Assembly: GCA_038380795.1 (NCBI GenBank)
Contig: CM076262.1
Coordinates: 67,600,629 to 67,664,628, forward strand
Reading direction: 5' to 3'
Length of the DNA: 64,000 nucleotides
Source: Pyrocephalus nanus
Taxonomy: Eukaryota > Chordata > Aves > Passeriformes > Tyrannidae
Within the stretch, counting starts at the first letter, position 1. Each line of letters starts with the position of its first letter. A program made the translations under genes and the position numbers. The notes under the pieces are model-generated. The model was given only the letters and a program-made list of their open reading frames with translations, had not been told where the DNA came from and did not search any database. Positions 35,560 to 49,690 of the stretch are shown here, in pieces.

Positions 35560-38500
35560 AATTGGATAATGGGGTATTGTATGCGCGTTACAGGACGGTG
35601 AAATGCTAATGCAGGCAGAACATGGGCAATTGACTCATTGAATTCCTGGATATATAAAATAAGATATAACTACTGTTTTGTTTTTTTTTTTTTCTTTTTA
35701 GTAAACCCTGTGGAAAGGTAGAATGTGTTCTCTGGAAGAACACAAATGAATGTCATGAAAACGTGGTGTCATGTCAGTTGTATTTCCTTGTTTTCAGCGT
35801 GTCATTTTGAAAACACAAGGCTTACTTCTGCTCTCACTGAAGTCAGGAGAAATTCTAGGGTTGATTTCAGGAACTGTAAAACTGGTTCTTCCCTAGCTGC
35901 AGTAAGGTACATTATAGAATCATACTGTAAGGAATCAGCTGCCTAGCAGGAGAGATAGAAGCAAACTTCTGCTTCAGTCTTGTAATGAATAAATGCCAAA
36001 TTTTCTTATTACATTTAGACAGATATTGGAAAACTGATTTTTTTTTTAAGTGACCAATGCTAAACATCATGATCTGAACTTACTGTAATTCGTTAATGTC
36101 TAGTTTGTTGATGTGCAGTTTACATGCAGACCCTTCCAATTATCTTGTCAGAGGACAGAAACTACTGTTCCTGGCTTCTCTGATGGCTATTTTGGTAATT
36201 TCAAATATAGAAAGTACAACTTTTCAGACAGAAATGTGAACTTCAAATAAAAGCATTTCTTCACTAGTCAAAACCACTCTTGGGTGACTTTCACTTCAGC
36301 TTTTCAAACTACTGTGCTACAAGGGTGTCAGGAGGTTTCATCAGGAGCCTGTGAACTGGAAGCAGTGGTGCTGGTGAATGCATTGTTTTGCTGTTCTTTT
36401 GCTTGGATTTTTTTCTCCTCTTCCTCCTCTGCTGTGGGACAGGGGTGCATGCAGTAGATGCCATAGCACCTGGGATGATGAACCATGGAAAGCTTCAGGG
36501 AGGAGTTGAGGCCAGTGCTTTGCTTATACCCCAGGTTCTTACCAACTCCTCTCTCTGAGAAATTAAAAATACAATGCTGAAATCCAGACTTTGCCAACAC
36601 TCGGATATGTGTGCTTGCCTGGGGGATGGCAAGCAGTCCCACTGTGCTGTTCTGGCATGGAAGTTAAATGTGTGTGTGCAGTCTAAAGCTGCAGAGAGAA
36701 GTTATCACTGGGGTTCAGAAAATAAAACCTTGGGGGTCAGAGATGAGAATGAAGTTGGACCCTCAATGTTTGCTGCAGCTGAGGGCATCAGTGTACTCTC
36801 TGCATGAATTGATAGGCTTTGGGGCTGTGGTGGACTCCAGTCCGAGAGGGTCTGAAGCTTTGACTGTGGGGTGGGTTGAGGGGAGGCATTTGGTGTGGTT
36901 GTCATATCCAGACATTTTTTTTTCCCAGTTGTTGGAATATCTGTGTTGGTAGCAAACCTGCTCCTCTGATCCCGAGCCATAGTAGTTAGCTGATTATATT
37001 ATTGTAAACACTACCACAGTATTGGCACTCGTTACAGAATTGGCAAGTGATCCTTTTGGCCTCACCTCTCCTCCCACAGATGGGAGAACTGAGCCACCAG
37101 GAGAGTGTAAACATTTTGCAAAGGTGGAGTTGTGGCAAAACTAAAACCTGGGAATATGAGGGGAGATCAGCTGCTTCAGGCCTCCCAGAGCAGGGCTTCT
37201 CTGAGCCCAGGCTCCCTTGTGTGCCACCTGGCTGATGCTTGAGCTGAGAGTGCTTTCTGTGGGCAGCAGTGAAGGCACAGAGCCTGACTGCGCTTCAGAT
37301 TTCACAGCCGGTGTCAGGGGAGATTTTTTCTAGATGCACACTGGTGGATACAGGCACTTTCTTTTGTGTTGACCTGTACGTGGTGGCTGCAGGAGTGTCA
37401 GCACAGAAACCTGTAGCTCGAGGACTTCTCACGGGTGCTCATTTTGGATTGGAGGATGTACTTTGTAATCATTTTAAAAAAAAGGGAGAGGGGAAAAAAA
37501 AAAACAACCGAAGGGCAAAGAGTCAGCAAAGTGTCTGAGCTTTCAATCTTAGCTGGCTTCCCCAGATTGACTTAATTTTTAGCTAAGGGGTCGTGTCTCC
37601 TAATACTTCATTGATGCTGGTTTTGCAAAGAGCCCTCTCCACTGAAGACTTCTCATGCTGAGGGACTGTTAAGCATCACACAGCCAGAATCCTGTTACCC
37701 TTAACCAGGGCTGAGTGTCTGTTAGTGCTGAGTATTGTTTACTATTAACTTGTTTACTAGGAGGAGGATCCTTCTGGTACTGCCAATGGCAGAACTCATG
37801 AAGCTCAGTGGGTGTAGGTAGAAGACCGGTGTTTAGAAGTACATACTATTTAACACCTGATCAATCCCTTAACTGCTTGGCGCCACCTGAATTGAATCCC
37901 TCTGAAGCAAAATTTTACTAGCACTGCCCCAATTAACCACCAGTCATTAGTATTCGTTGTGTCACTACAGGTGAGGGCAGTTTCCTGAGAAGCAACCCAT
38001 TAAACCAGAACCTTGAATCTGAAGTGCCCCAGTGAAACAGAGTATACTTTAATGATAAGTTATATGCATCCCGAAGTGTCTTTTGGAGGGAGGTGGCTAA
38101 GTGGTGCTCTGCTGATAAAAATTATGATAAGCAGGAGATGAAATCTTGTCTAGCTACATAGAAGTGACGTTTCTGCCTTTTAGAAAAGTTATCTGGGTTC
38201 TTGAGTATGTGTCTTCTGAAGTCTTCTGACTAAAGCTTTCCTAATAAAGTGCTTACTGTGGCAAGGGGCTCTCCCTAAGCCAACCTGTGTTTTTAGCCAG
38301 TCATGTAGTTCTGACCTACAATCCAAAAATTGGATAATTTGTTTTTGGGGTTTTTTTTTTGCATGTGCTTGTTGTGGAATATTTGTAGTTCACTGCCTTG
38401 AGCAGGGCATCCCTGGAGAACCAGCAACTCAAAATCCAGGGCTTCTGAAAATGATCACTTTGGCTGTCTCTGTGAAACAAACACAAAATAATAATAATGA

Positions 38501-41080
38501 ACTTTCCCAGGCAGGGCAGTAGCAAGGCTTAGTACTTGAATTGTAGCATGGAAACAAACTGTGGCTGCACACTCAGTTGTTCCAGGTGTTATTCTTTCCT
38601 GGTGGTAGGAGGGCATCACTTCCTATTAGATCAAACACGACTTCAGCATCTGACAAGGGAGGACCCCCTGGTAAGGACCGTGGATGATGATCAGCTGCTA
38701 GCATTGTCCCAAGAACAGATTTTTAGGTTGCAAGGTGTCCCTGTGCCTCCTGAGGGAAGGATGCCACCCAGGACAGCCCATGGGTGGGATGTTCCTCTAG
38801 GCATTCAGGGAAAAGCCAAGCCAAGTTCCAGGTATGTGCTCAGGTTCAGCCTGAGCAAAGAGACCGGACAGGCCACCAAAACTTCTGTGCCTTTAGCAGT
38901 GGAGTTGTGGCAATTGATTCCTGCAAGTGGGGGGTATTTTTCAGATCTACAACCCAAGCCAAATTTAGACCATATTGGTTCTAATGTTGTGGAGTTGTCT
39001 TCTGGCAAGTCTCAAGACCAGAGTTAAGCTTTTTACTGATGATGGTATTGCTCACCTTCTGTAAATGCTACTGAGCTCCAAAGTGAACTGGGTATAGCAA
39101 CTAAGGAAAGCTATAAATAATTCTTCATCTGAAGGATTTTCCAAAGGTTATTCCTTGTTAAGCCACATGCAGTGTCTTTGCTTCCATGTTGTTCTTCTGT
39201 AGTTTGCAAACACTTTCCTACTTAAGACAGTCTGGAGAAAAAAAATTGGTATGAAAGAGATTCTGACTGCAGTGTGTGTGTCAGTGTTCTGTGGAATGTT
39301 TGCCCATGGAACAGGAGCAGCATTGGGTGGAACTGCAAGGGCCAGATGTTGGTACAGCTCCACGTGTTGAATCTGACAGCTGGACTTGGCTTGTTGAACT
39401 ATTGACAATTGGCTAATATTAAATCCTGAGTTTAGATGTTTAATTTTAAAATAAAATTAAATGTGATTGTAAGTAGGAACAATGAGTGATTTCTTGGAGG
39501 GGTTTTGCTTGTTTTCGGGCTTTTTCTGGCTAGCTCAAGTAGGGTCTGATCAAGAACTTGTAAAATATTTGTTTGGAGAGTTTATTCCGGAGAAAACCAA
39601 CTGGCATCCAGTCAGAAGTATCCTTAAAACTGATGAAATGCAGGAGAAGTTGCAATTCTTTGTAAGGTTTGAATTTCAGCTGAACGTGGCTGAAGTGATT
39701 TTTTTCATTTTGTCTTGAGTCGGAACCTCCAAAACATCTATTAACAGAAACCAGGAATGTTTTTTACATGGGTATAAGGTTCTGTGAAAATCTAGGAGTT
39801 CTACCAGGTAAATGAAGTGTCTAATAAAAGTGCCAGAGATAGTAGTACAATAGATAGAATTTGGAGACAGATTTATCCAATTAGTGGGGCCACAACAAGG
39901 CATTCTGTATCTGCGAACTGAATTTTCCTTTTATCTCCCTCTTTTTTTTTTCTTATAAAGGATTTCACATAAAAGTACTTCCCGTCATTGGTGGAGCACT
40001 GTGAAGCTCTGCTGATGTTCTTGGAGGTGAAATGAAGCCAACCCAGCATTACAGCCATACTGGGGAGCTCCTTCCCGCTTTCTAGGAGCTCCTTTGAGGT
40101 CTCTGTTGTGGTTCCCACCATGACAACTGATCCTTTTTAGTTGTAGTGGATTAGGACTGGAGACATGCTGGATGCCCAATTCAGTGACAGACCTGCCATC
40201 TCCTCGGGGATGAGGAAATGAAGGGCTGAACTGTTGTTTTTTTTTACAGAGGGATGAGGATGCTGCTGAGAGTGCCAGGAAGGGCACCAAGCTGCAGTAA
40301 TAGGAGTGCTGATGGGTATAAAAGGTGCTTCTCAGTTGGCACACTGAGTGGTTGTGTCATTGTCTTATGGCTTGAGTAAATGGGGAGGCTGTGGGAGCAG
40401 CTTCCAGGAGGAGGTTGAGCGATGTCTCACACATTGCACAGTCCACACTGAGCTCAGATACACTGGTGATAGTGTCCTAGCAAATGACCTCACACCAGCT
40501 GAGTCATCAGAGCCATCCAGGACTGACCACGTGCTGCCTTTTATTACCTCCCAACAGGGACAAATTACATCCTCAGAATAAGAAGAGTGGATTGATAGTG
40601 TCTGCAGTGCCAATTAGTCCAGCCAACTGAACCATGTTGACAGGCAGTAGCTGCAGGCTTGGAGAAGTAGGTAGAAATTGCAGGGTTTGGGTTCTTTTCT
40701 CTTGGTAGTTTTGAGTGGGGTGCTCTTTAAGGCTTTTCTCCTTAACAGATGCAGTGAGGTGTCTTTGAGCTGTTCGGTACTGTTTGCTGATTGACCTCGC
40801 AGAACTGGTCTGGCATCTGGGTTCATATTTTAGGAAATGGTTTGATTACTGAATACAAGAGCCCACTGAACAGTCTGGAGTGAAATAGGCAAATAAAACC
40901 CTGGTGGGAAAGCAGCAGGTATAAAATAGAAATGATCTGTTTGTTGAAGTTTGGATCTGTGCTGTGTATCAGTCCTGATCACGCTCTGCTCTCCTGACCA
41001 TTGGGCAGGTTTGCAGTGGCACTGGAAAAGACACAGGAGTGAGTAGTGAAGTTGCCTGGGGAAACTTCCACAGGAAAGAA
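35560..41080. other. Single-copy intronic sequence
   Basis: AT-richer DNA without a recognised gene. A 163-codon open frame at 38536-39027 (plus) and a 104-codon frame at 36328-36642 (minus) match nothing I know and are about the length expected by chance in a window this size. Short A or T runs occur near 35680, 36040 and 37480. Confidence 0.6.
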
Positions 41081-41084
41081 AGCT

Positions 41085-41340
41085 ACATTGCAAAGTACCT
41101 TTTTGGCTTGGAGACTGCTGAGGGAGTTATAACAGAAATCTGTAAAACTGCACAACAGTAGAGTGTGGAGAGCAATTTCTGATAGTACAAAACCAGAGCA
41201 GGCAATGAAATCACCGTCCGGGAAGATTAAAACAAGTACTTATTCCATCTGTGTTAAGTTCTGGAACTCAGTGCTGCAGGATGGTGTGAAGGCTGAAAGT
41301 ACAAACGGATTTAAAAAAGAGGGTAGAGGAATATGAGGAA
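41085..41340 (+). mobile_element. Possible CR1-like retroelement fragment
   Basis: The stretch around TTCTGGAACTCAGTGCTGC, GATGGTGTGAAGGCTGAAAG and ACGGATTTAAAAAAGAG resembles the 3' region of avian and reptilian CR1 LINE copies, where similar phrases recur. No reverse transcriptase frame is present and I cannot place the ends. The call rests on remembered motif similarity only. Confidence 0.4.
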
Positions 41341-44300
41341 GATGTTGAGATTAACAGCCTGTATGGTGGGAAACCCTTTCCCTGGGGGAAGATTGGGGTT
41401 TTTTTCTGTTTGGGAAGCCTTTCCTGAAACAGAGACTTCTTTTCTTTTGGGAATCAGGTTGCAGGCAAGATAGCCTTGCTCTGATGATGTACAGGCATTC
41501 AGATGCTTCAGTGTAAAATTTTGCACCCCAGAAGGATGGTCTGAAGTTCTCTTCTCCTCTGAATTGTTTCCTAAGTCTCAGTGCCAGCAGTCTGGATTTC
41601 AAGCAGACTGGTTAATTGTTAATGGGAAGAGACCTGAGGAAGAGTTTGTCTGTGACTCAGAGACTTGTGAAGTCAGGATTGCTAGAACTAGAGATTGCTA
41701 GCGAGAGGTTGGTTAGGTTTTTATTTTGGAAAATAACAAATTACTTTCTTTGCTGGATGATTTTTTTTTTTTTAAATTTTACATGCTGTTTATGATAGAC
41801 TACACTTGGCTTTGCAGTGAAATGTAATTACAAGTGCAGTCTCCTGCATCAAAACCCTGAGCATTCAAAGTAGTTCTAATAAAAAAGGTTTTATTTTTGT
41901 ACATGAAATGGAAGTATCTGCTACATTTTGGGGTAATATTATGGAATAAATAACAAGCTTTTTATTAAGCACATGAAATACTACCCTTTTTTTATCACAC
42001 TGATTGTTTTCTGTCATGTTCATCTACTATTATTTGCTCCCTCCCCCTCATTTTGGTTGACTGCAGGAAGAAAACAAACTTTCTGTTTCTGTGACTGAAG
42101 CATTTCCCAGCTTTGGGTAAACCAGTCATTGTAATGAACTAATTGACTAAACTGAAAGAAGAAAATATTCTATCTGTAGCTGTTACTAGAAGGGGGCTTG
42201 GAGTCTGGGTGTGCAGTAGTGGGCCTCACTTGTTTGAGTGGTAGAACTTTCTTTAATGCTTTGGCACGAAGTGTTGTGCTTGGGATTTACCTGCAAAATT
42301 ATTTCCTGCTGATGTAGGTATAGCTGGATCTCAGTACACTTGAGTTTCACATTTGTTTTGAATGAGGAAAAAAAGAACTTTAAAATTTCAGTTTTTGAAA
42401 GAAACCCTCCAAAGATTAAGGGAATTAATTAGAATTGGTTAGAATTATAGCTTTTGGGGATGGCAGAAGTTCTGTTTTTGGACTGCTTTCTGTATGTCTG
42501 AGAAAAAGAGCCACTTCTGACTGGTCTGCAGAATATTTTGGTTCAAATTACTTGCTCCAAAAAACTGAATGACTTGGTTGGTATCTGTACTTCTGGAAAG
42601 AAAATTACTACATATACTTGAAAAATAGACATTTTTTTTATTTAGAGTTTTTCCCCGTGGATTTTCTGAGAAAACTTATCATAGTCTTGAAAGTTTCAAC
42701 ACACTGGTCACCTGCAGGTTTTTGTAGACACGTGCTGCTGGTGACAATACCAGGTGAACAGCCCTGCACTTCAGGGTTGAAGCTTCTGCCTTGATTTCCT
42801 CCGAGGTTCCTGAGCTGTGCTGCTCTCAGCCCATCTGTGGACTGGAGGGATCGTAGGAAGGAAAACAGGAGCCAGGAAAATAGGGTGGGGTTGAAAGGGA
42901 AGGAATTAGGAAGTGATGGCAAGGAGTTTGCTGTGGCAGGGATGTCAAGCAGCTGGGTCCTTTGCAGACTGCAGTGAAAATCATAGAAGGTCTAGGTCTA
43001 GAAATCAAATTAGAAGGTCTAAAATGTGGCTTTTGGAGAGGCAGAAGCAGGGAGAAGCTGAATTGCAAAGGGTTATTTCTCATTGTATGGAAAGATATTG
43101 CAAAGATAACAGCTGTGATCAAAAAAAGCTCAGAAAGCCCCTAACCTGTAGATTTCTGGGGTTTGTGGGCAAGGGAGAGTTTATTCCTCTGATCCTCTTG
43201 GGTGTTGCTGGACATGTGGTACCAGCTTAGACAGACCTTTGAGCTGACCAGAACTGCTGTGCTTTTGCATTTTCGTTTAGGACTTAAATACTTTGGTGCT
43301 TGACTTTGTCCAGATGCCTCTGACAAGTGCAAAAATAATAGTTGAGAAAACCTCTCCTGTGAATCAGACCTTTTGCTCTGCTCTTGATCTTGCTGTGATA
43401 TTTCCTCAGCAGAGGAAGCCTGACCATCTGAAATTCATAAGAATGTTCTTCAGGTTATGGAGGACTTCTCAGTGAATTTTGTTTGGGTAAATCCTTGACT
43501 CTCCTCCTGGGCTGTGATGCTCTTTATTGGCATAAAGTTCCCTGACCTGTTTTATTTCTCGAGGTTTTCTCCCAAGATTTGGCTGAGGGAGGATGGAAAA
43601 AACAGTGAGATGTTTAGATCATTCAAATGCTTCTTGCTGTGTCAGCCACACCTCTCTTGATGTCTGATAAGAGACAAGTGAACACAGTTCCTTGCACGAC
43701 AAGGATGGGTTTCCTTAGATGGAACAAATGTGTACCCACATGAGCCACTGGGTGGCTGATGAACAGGTGTTATACAATCCAGGGGCAATTCCATTAATTT
43801 ATTCCATTGACATGCCTGAAGCCTGTGTTGGAGTGACTCTTTTGATTGGATAGTTCAACCTTTTTGCCTTTTAGTCCCTGACTCTTCTTTTCAGATTCCT
43901 AATAGCTGAGAAAATTGATGAGGAAGGGGTTGTTTATTGAGTGCCTGGACTTTGGTTTTCTCCACGCAGCCATTAAGAAATGAGTAAGCTGGCAGACAGG
44001 ACCTTGTTGTGGGACAGTGTGTGCACTAAATGTTTACCTTGAGTGCAAGTTGAGCTATTCCTCCAGTATCCTGTGCTAGTGCAGTTAGTGGGCAGTTAGC
44101 ACTAGAAAGTGAGCTGGCTAAAAAAAAAAAACCCCAAAAACTCACCCTGCAAATGCTTGTGTGTCCTTTGCACTCAACTACTTAGCTCCTGAAATAAAAC
44201 TGCAAACACTGAAAGCCAAACCCCCCGCCTTCATTGCAGATCTCTGCTGTTCTGTACCACTGGTGCTGACTGACAGTCTGGACCTGTTTAACCATGCAGC

Positions 44301-46343
44301 AAGGCATGAACCCTCTCTGGGGCAGGGAAGGAGGTCTGTCCCACGTGGCCTAATCTAGAGATGATTTTAGAATTTCTGTTAAAATTGTGTCCTCAACACA
44401 TGCAAACATGGAGGTGTTATGTTCAGTCCATAAATGACTCCTTGGTTCTTGGAGCCTAGCTTTCCTGGGAACTTGGTATATATGCTATTTGATGGGAAAG
44501 GTACTTGTGACCTCCTTTCTTTGCTGAATGGTTTTGTTGAGTTTAATTTTAAAAAGGAAGGAACTTCTATTCACTTCTTGGTGAACAGATAGCCATTAAT
44601 TCTTGGGACATTGTAATTATCAGATACGAAAGCGCAATATTAATTTTTAAATTTTAAACTTTTTTTGGGGGGGGGGGTGGCAACAAATTAGGTAAGACTA
44701 GAAATCCTTGGTTTAGAAATGTAGCTTCTACACCAGCCCTGCTGAATGTCTGTGCATTGCCCTCCCTGCTTCTCCTGCTGTTGGTCCTGTGTCACTGGTG
44801 GTGTGGGCTGTCAGCTCCCTTAAGGGGCAGCAGCTCTGACCTGACAGTCATCTCCCAGGCATCACTGCCTTCATTTTCCTTTTGTAGGCTGAAACAATCT
44901 GTGTTTGCTGCCTTATTTGAGAGCAGGCCCTTTCCAAGCTGCAGCAGCTGTTTGTATATCCCTCGTAGTTATTTGTGCAGATGCCCAGAGGATTTTGGAG
45001 CTTCCCCTGCTGGGCTTTGCTTTAGTTTCTGAGAGTTGTTTTTGTTAGATCCATTCTTGAATTAGATCAGCTCAAGCAACGCAGCAGACAAAGAAAGGTG
45101 TGTTTGTGTGTGTGGGAGGATGTTTTCAACCCTGTAAATAATAATAATCATCATTATCTCCAACTCTTGTAGTCACTTTGCAATGAGAAAAAAATGCACC
45201 TTGCTCTGCATTTCTTGACACTGGGTCTCACTCCCCACTTACACCTCCAGTAGTGCTGCTGGCTGTTCATGGGCACTCCTGCCCACTCCCATGGTGGATG
45301 TTTTGCCCCCTGTGGTTTGAAGCTGAGTTGCTGAGGTCTCTGTGTGTCCATATAGGAATAGCAGATTAGAAAATGAGAGGCTGGGAGGCTCAAACAGCTT
45401 CCTGAAAGTGTGGGAGTACAGGCCAGAGAAAGGAAGGGAAATCTTTTTGAAGCTGTATCAGTGCTTTGCGTGGATGAGAATAGCAGGCAGTGTTGACAGT
45501 GCAGTCCAAGTGTTGCTGTGCAGCAAAGTGTCACTCTTGTAAAAATCACTGCTGTCCACTGGCTAAACAAATTCTTCCAGCACGAGTACAGTTTTAGGGG
45601 TGTGATGGGGTCTGCATTCTCCTGGTGCAGATCTGTAATGTGGATGGTTGTTACTGGTCCAGTGATGCTTGGGTCCTTCCTCCAGCTTTCAGAACATCCT
45701 TCCTGAGACTGATTAAACTCCTTACTTCAAAGACACATCCTTGGGTCCTTGGTGGAGTGAGGAAGCATTTTGGTTCACCTTTCAGCTGCTGTTTCCAAAG
45801 GCCTTAAAAAGCAAATCGGTGTGATTTCCTTTGGTTTTTGTAATGGGAAACCTGAGGCAGAGGAGAGGAGCAGATGTGAAAAGGGGTGCTTCTTTAGCAC
45901 CTACAGTCCTAAGATGGGAATGGCAACCTGTTTGGTTTTAGCCTGGTGCTTTGGGCATTTGCTCAATAAGACATTTAAGCATATGCTTAATGATAAGCAT
46001 GGCAAAGGCTTCCTTATCATTTCCTGCTTTCAGGGCATCATAAACAGTGTCTTTTACTGAGCACAAACTGCAGGGCTGTTCCCACTCATGCCAGCCCCCT
46101 GGAATCACCCAAGCTGTCAGCCAGGACACAGCTGGCCCAAAGGACATCAACATCTGACCTGTAGAACATGCCTTATCATTGGGGATACAGAAGGTGGAGC
46201 AAAGAGACATCTTAACTGTGAGGAATTAGATGCTATTGCCTTGAAAAGAGACTCCTGAACTTTCAGATGAGCTCAGAACAGTCAAAAAGAAACAGCACAG
46301 GGGCACAAAGCAAACCCTTTCATACAGCAGGATGAAGACCAAC
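41341..46343. other. Single-copy intronic sequence
   Basis: No gene or clear repeat recognised. A run of 7 T followed by 12 G lies near 44661-44679. Open frames are short and on both strands. The sequence changes sharply at 46344, where the B repeat begins inside CTCTCTGTAGAGAGG. Confidence 0.6.
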
Positions 46344-49300
46344 CTCTCTGTAGAGAGGCGTACAGTTAAAAGGAGGCAAGGGGAAAAGGACTCCCACTCA
46401 AACGGGAGTGCCTTGAAGTGTGCAATTGGAAGGGGTGCGTGACTGAATGTTTTCTGTCTTGGCACACTCGCCTTTCTGAGTTGTAGTCTAAAAGCGCACA
46501 ATGTGGATTTCGGCTGTGTGATTGAGAGTTTTGCTGGTACGTAGAGAGAAGGAGTGCAATGCTTGGTGTAGTGCTTAATGGTTGCAAGAGAGAGGAAACT
46601 TAGCTGTGGGTTTTAGTTTTCAGACATTTGACAAGGGCTCATCTGCTAGACTCTTTAGGGCTAGCAAGTCAGATCTGCGGGAGGCAAAGAGAAGAAGAGA
46701 CTCTGTCTATGCGAAACCGAAATCGCCTAGCTCTCGTGTTCGGTGCGTAGCTGAACGGCCGCAAGGAGCAAGGCGAAGGCGGCAACCTGTTTTGCCCTGT
46801 CTCGCTTTCCTGTGTGGCAGCAGCAGTGAGAACGCTCTGAACTCTGCCAGGTTGAAAACGCTTCAGAGTACAGTTAATTGAAAAGAACATGCTGCGAGTC
46901 TTCAGATGTGTGCAGTGGAAGGGCTCTTGCCTCCTTTTAACTGTACGCCTCTCTACAGAGCGCTGCGCGTTCTTCTCGGCTGCAAGAAGAAGGGCGAATG
47001 CAGCAAGGTCGCTCGCTGCTCGGCTTTTCTGATTCTGCGGCACCTGAAGCAGACACTCAGGATTTGGCTGTAAGCGCTTGCCTGTAAGCGCTTTAGACTA
47101 CATCTAGCTGAGATGAACGAGCAGCATGTGGAGTGGAAGTGGAAAGGCTTCGAAGCAGAAAGGGACTGCCAATGCTTGGAAGTTTACAATTCAAAGGGGT
47201 AGATCCCCCTCTCTTGGCACACTTCCTCGTAGTGCCTTATTCTCAGCTGCTTGTACGCTGAAGCGCTTTCAGGCGGGCAGAGTCCAGAGATTTCTCTCAG
47301 TCGTTGCAACACAGAAAAGCGAGACAGGGCAAAAGACGTAGCCGCCTTCGGCCTCCTCCTTGTGGCCGAGAAGAACGCGCAGCGCTCTGTGGAGGGCTGT
47401 ACAGTTGAAAAGATGCAAGGGGAAACTCACTCCAAGTCGAATGGCAGTGCCTTGAAGTGTGCCTTGAAGTTAGAAGGGGAATGACAGTGAAAGCCTTCTC
47501 TCTTGGCACGCTTCTCTATTTGAGCTGATGTGCAATGTGTGGATCTGGGCTGTGTGATTCAGAGTATTGCTGGTATGTGGAGGGAAGAAGTGCAATGCTT
47601 AGTGTAGTGTTTTGTGCTTCCAAGTGAGAGAGAAAACTTACCTGTGGGTTTTCTTCTAAGGACTTTTGGCATGTGTTTATCTGGAAGACTCTCGAAGTAT
47701 CTCTAAGGTATCAAGTCAGATCAGTGGGCGGCAAAGAGAAGAAGGGACTCTGTCCATGCGAGAAGGAAATCGCCTAGGTCTTGTGTTCAGCATGTAGCTG
47801 AAATGCCGCGAGGAGAAAGCAGAAGGCGACAACGTCTTTTGCCCTGTCTTGCTTTCCTTTGTGGCAGCCGCAGAGAGACCTCTCTGGACTCTGCTCGCCT
47901 GAAAGCGCTTCAGCATACAAGCAGCTGAGAATAAGGCACTACGAGGAAGTGTGCCAAGAGAGAAAGCTTAGGGGAACTATCCCTTTGAATTTAAACTTCT
48001 AAGCATTGGCAGTCCCTTTCTGCTTCGATGCCTTTCCGCTTGGCACATATGACAACACGCTGCACTTTCATCTCAGCTAGACGTACTCTGAAGCGCTTAC
48101 AGGCAAGCGCTTACAGCCAAATCCCGAGTGTCTGCTTCAGGCGCCGCAGAATCAGAAAAGCCGAGCAGCGAGCGACCTTGCTGCTTTCGCCCTTCTCCTT
48201 GCAGGCGAGAAGAACGCGCAGCGCTCTGTAGAGAGGCGTACAGTTAAAAGGAGGCAAGGGGAAAAGGACTCCCACTCAAACGGGAGTGCCTTGAAGTGTG
48301 CAATTGGAAGGGGTGCGTGACTGAAAGTTTTCTGTCTTGGTACACTCACCTTTCTGAGTTGTAGTCTAAAAGCGTACAATGTGGATTTCGGCTGTGTGAT
48401 TGAGAGTTTTGCTGGTACGTGGAGGGAAAAAGTTCAGTGCTTTGTGTAGTGCTTTATGGTTGCAAGAGAGAGGAAACTTAGCTGTGGGTTTTAATTTTCA
48501 GACATTTGACAAGGGCTCATCTGCTAGACTCTTTAGGGCTAGCAAGTCAGATCTGCGGGAGGCAAAGAGAAGAAGAGACTCTGTCTATGCGAAACCGAAA
48601 TCGCCTAGCTCTCGTGTTCGGTGCGTAGCTGAACGGCCGCAAGGAGCAAGGCGAAGGCGGCAACCTGTTTTGCCCTGTCTCGCTTTCTTGTGTGGCAGCA
48701 GCAGTGAGAACGCTCTGAACTCTACCAGGTTGAAAACGCTTCAGAGTACAGTTAATTGAAAAGAACATGCTGCGAGTCTTCAGATGTGTGCAGTGGAAGG
48801 GCTTCAAAGCAGAAAGGGACTGCCAATGCTTAGAATTTTGCAATTAGGAAGGATAGGTCCTGACAGGCTTGCTTTCTTGACACACATCTCCTGCGGTGCC
48901 TTGTACTCAGCTGCTTTTCCCCTGAAGCGCTTCCAGGCTTGCAGAGTCCAGAGACTTGGCTCTGCCGCTGCCACACAGAAAAGCGAGATAGGGCCAAAGA
49001 CGCTGCTCCTCGCGGCCCTTCAGCTACACACTTAGCACAGGAGCTAGACGATGTCGGTCTTATATAGACGGAGTCCCTTTTTCTCTTTGCCTCCCAGAGA
49101 TCTGACTTGATACTCCTAGTGAGTCCAGCAGATGAGCCCATGTTATATGTCCTACAAGGAAAACCCACAGCTAAGTTTCCTCTCTCTTGCAACCATAAAG
49201 CACTACACCAAGCACTGAACTTTTTCTCTCCACGTACCAGCAAAACTCTCAATCACACAGCCGAAATCCACATTGTGTGCTTTTAGACTACAACTCAGAA

Positions 49301-49690
49301 AGGCGAGTGTACCAAGACAGAAAACTTTCAGTCATGCACCCCTTCCAACTGCACACTTCAAGGCACTCCCGTTTGAGTGGGAGTCCTTTTCCCCTTGCCT
49401 CCTTTTAACTGTACACCTCTCTACAGAGCTCTGCGCATTCTTCTTGGCTGCAAGAAGAAGGGCGAAAGCAGCAAGGTCGCTCGCTGCTCGGCTTTTCTGA
49501 TTCTGCGGCGCCTGAAGCAGACACTCGGGATTTGGCTGTAAGCGCTTGCCTGTAAGCGCTTTAGACTACGTCTAGCTGAGATGAACGAGCAGCGTGTGGA
49601 GTGGAAGTGGAAAGGCATCGAAGCAGAAAGGGACTGCCAATGCTTAGAAGTTTACGATTCAAAGGGGTAGCAGCAGAGAGAAGGCATGGC
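46344..49690. repeat. Intronic B-repeat cluster with fold-back arrangement
   Basis: B-type units related to those of the upstream macrosatellite occur in mixed orientation: B2 plus (46344-46925), an inverted B-centre segment (46926-47365), B1 plus (from about 47366), B2 plus (to about 48860) and inverted B (about 48860-49690). Near 46926 the sequence folds back on the start of a B2 unit. These copies keep a segment around AAAACGCTTCAGAGTACAG that the macrosatellite copies lack, so they represent an older form. No coding frame recognised. Confidence 0.85.

Noticed and set aside
34914..35574. TAATGGGGT occurring on both sides of the LTR-like element as its target-site duplication
   Set aside because: Nine bases is not a usual retroviral duplication length, and the inner ends it would imply do not have TG...CA termini.
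36328..36642. 104-codon minus-strand frame with an acidic stretch as a retrogene
   Set aside because: No recognisable family, no poly-A tail or target duplication, and a length expected by chance.
38536..39027. 163-codon plus-strand frame as a gene
   Set aside because: No recognised motif and no supporting splice or promoter features. In a window of this size one such frame is expected by chance.
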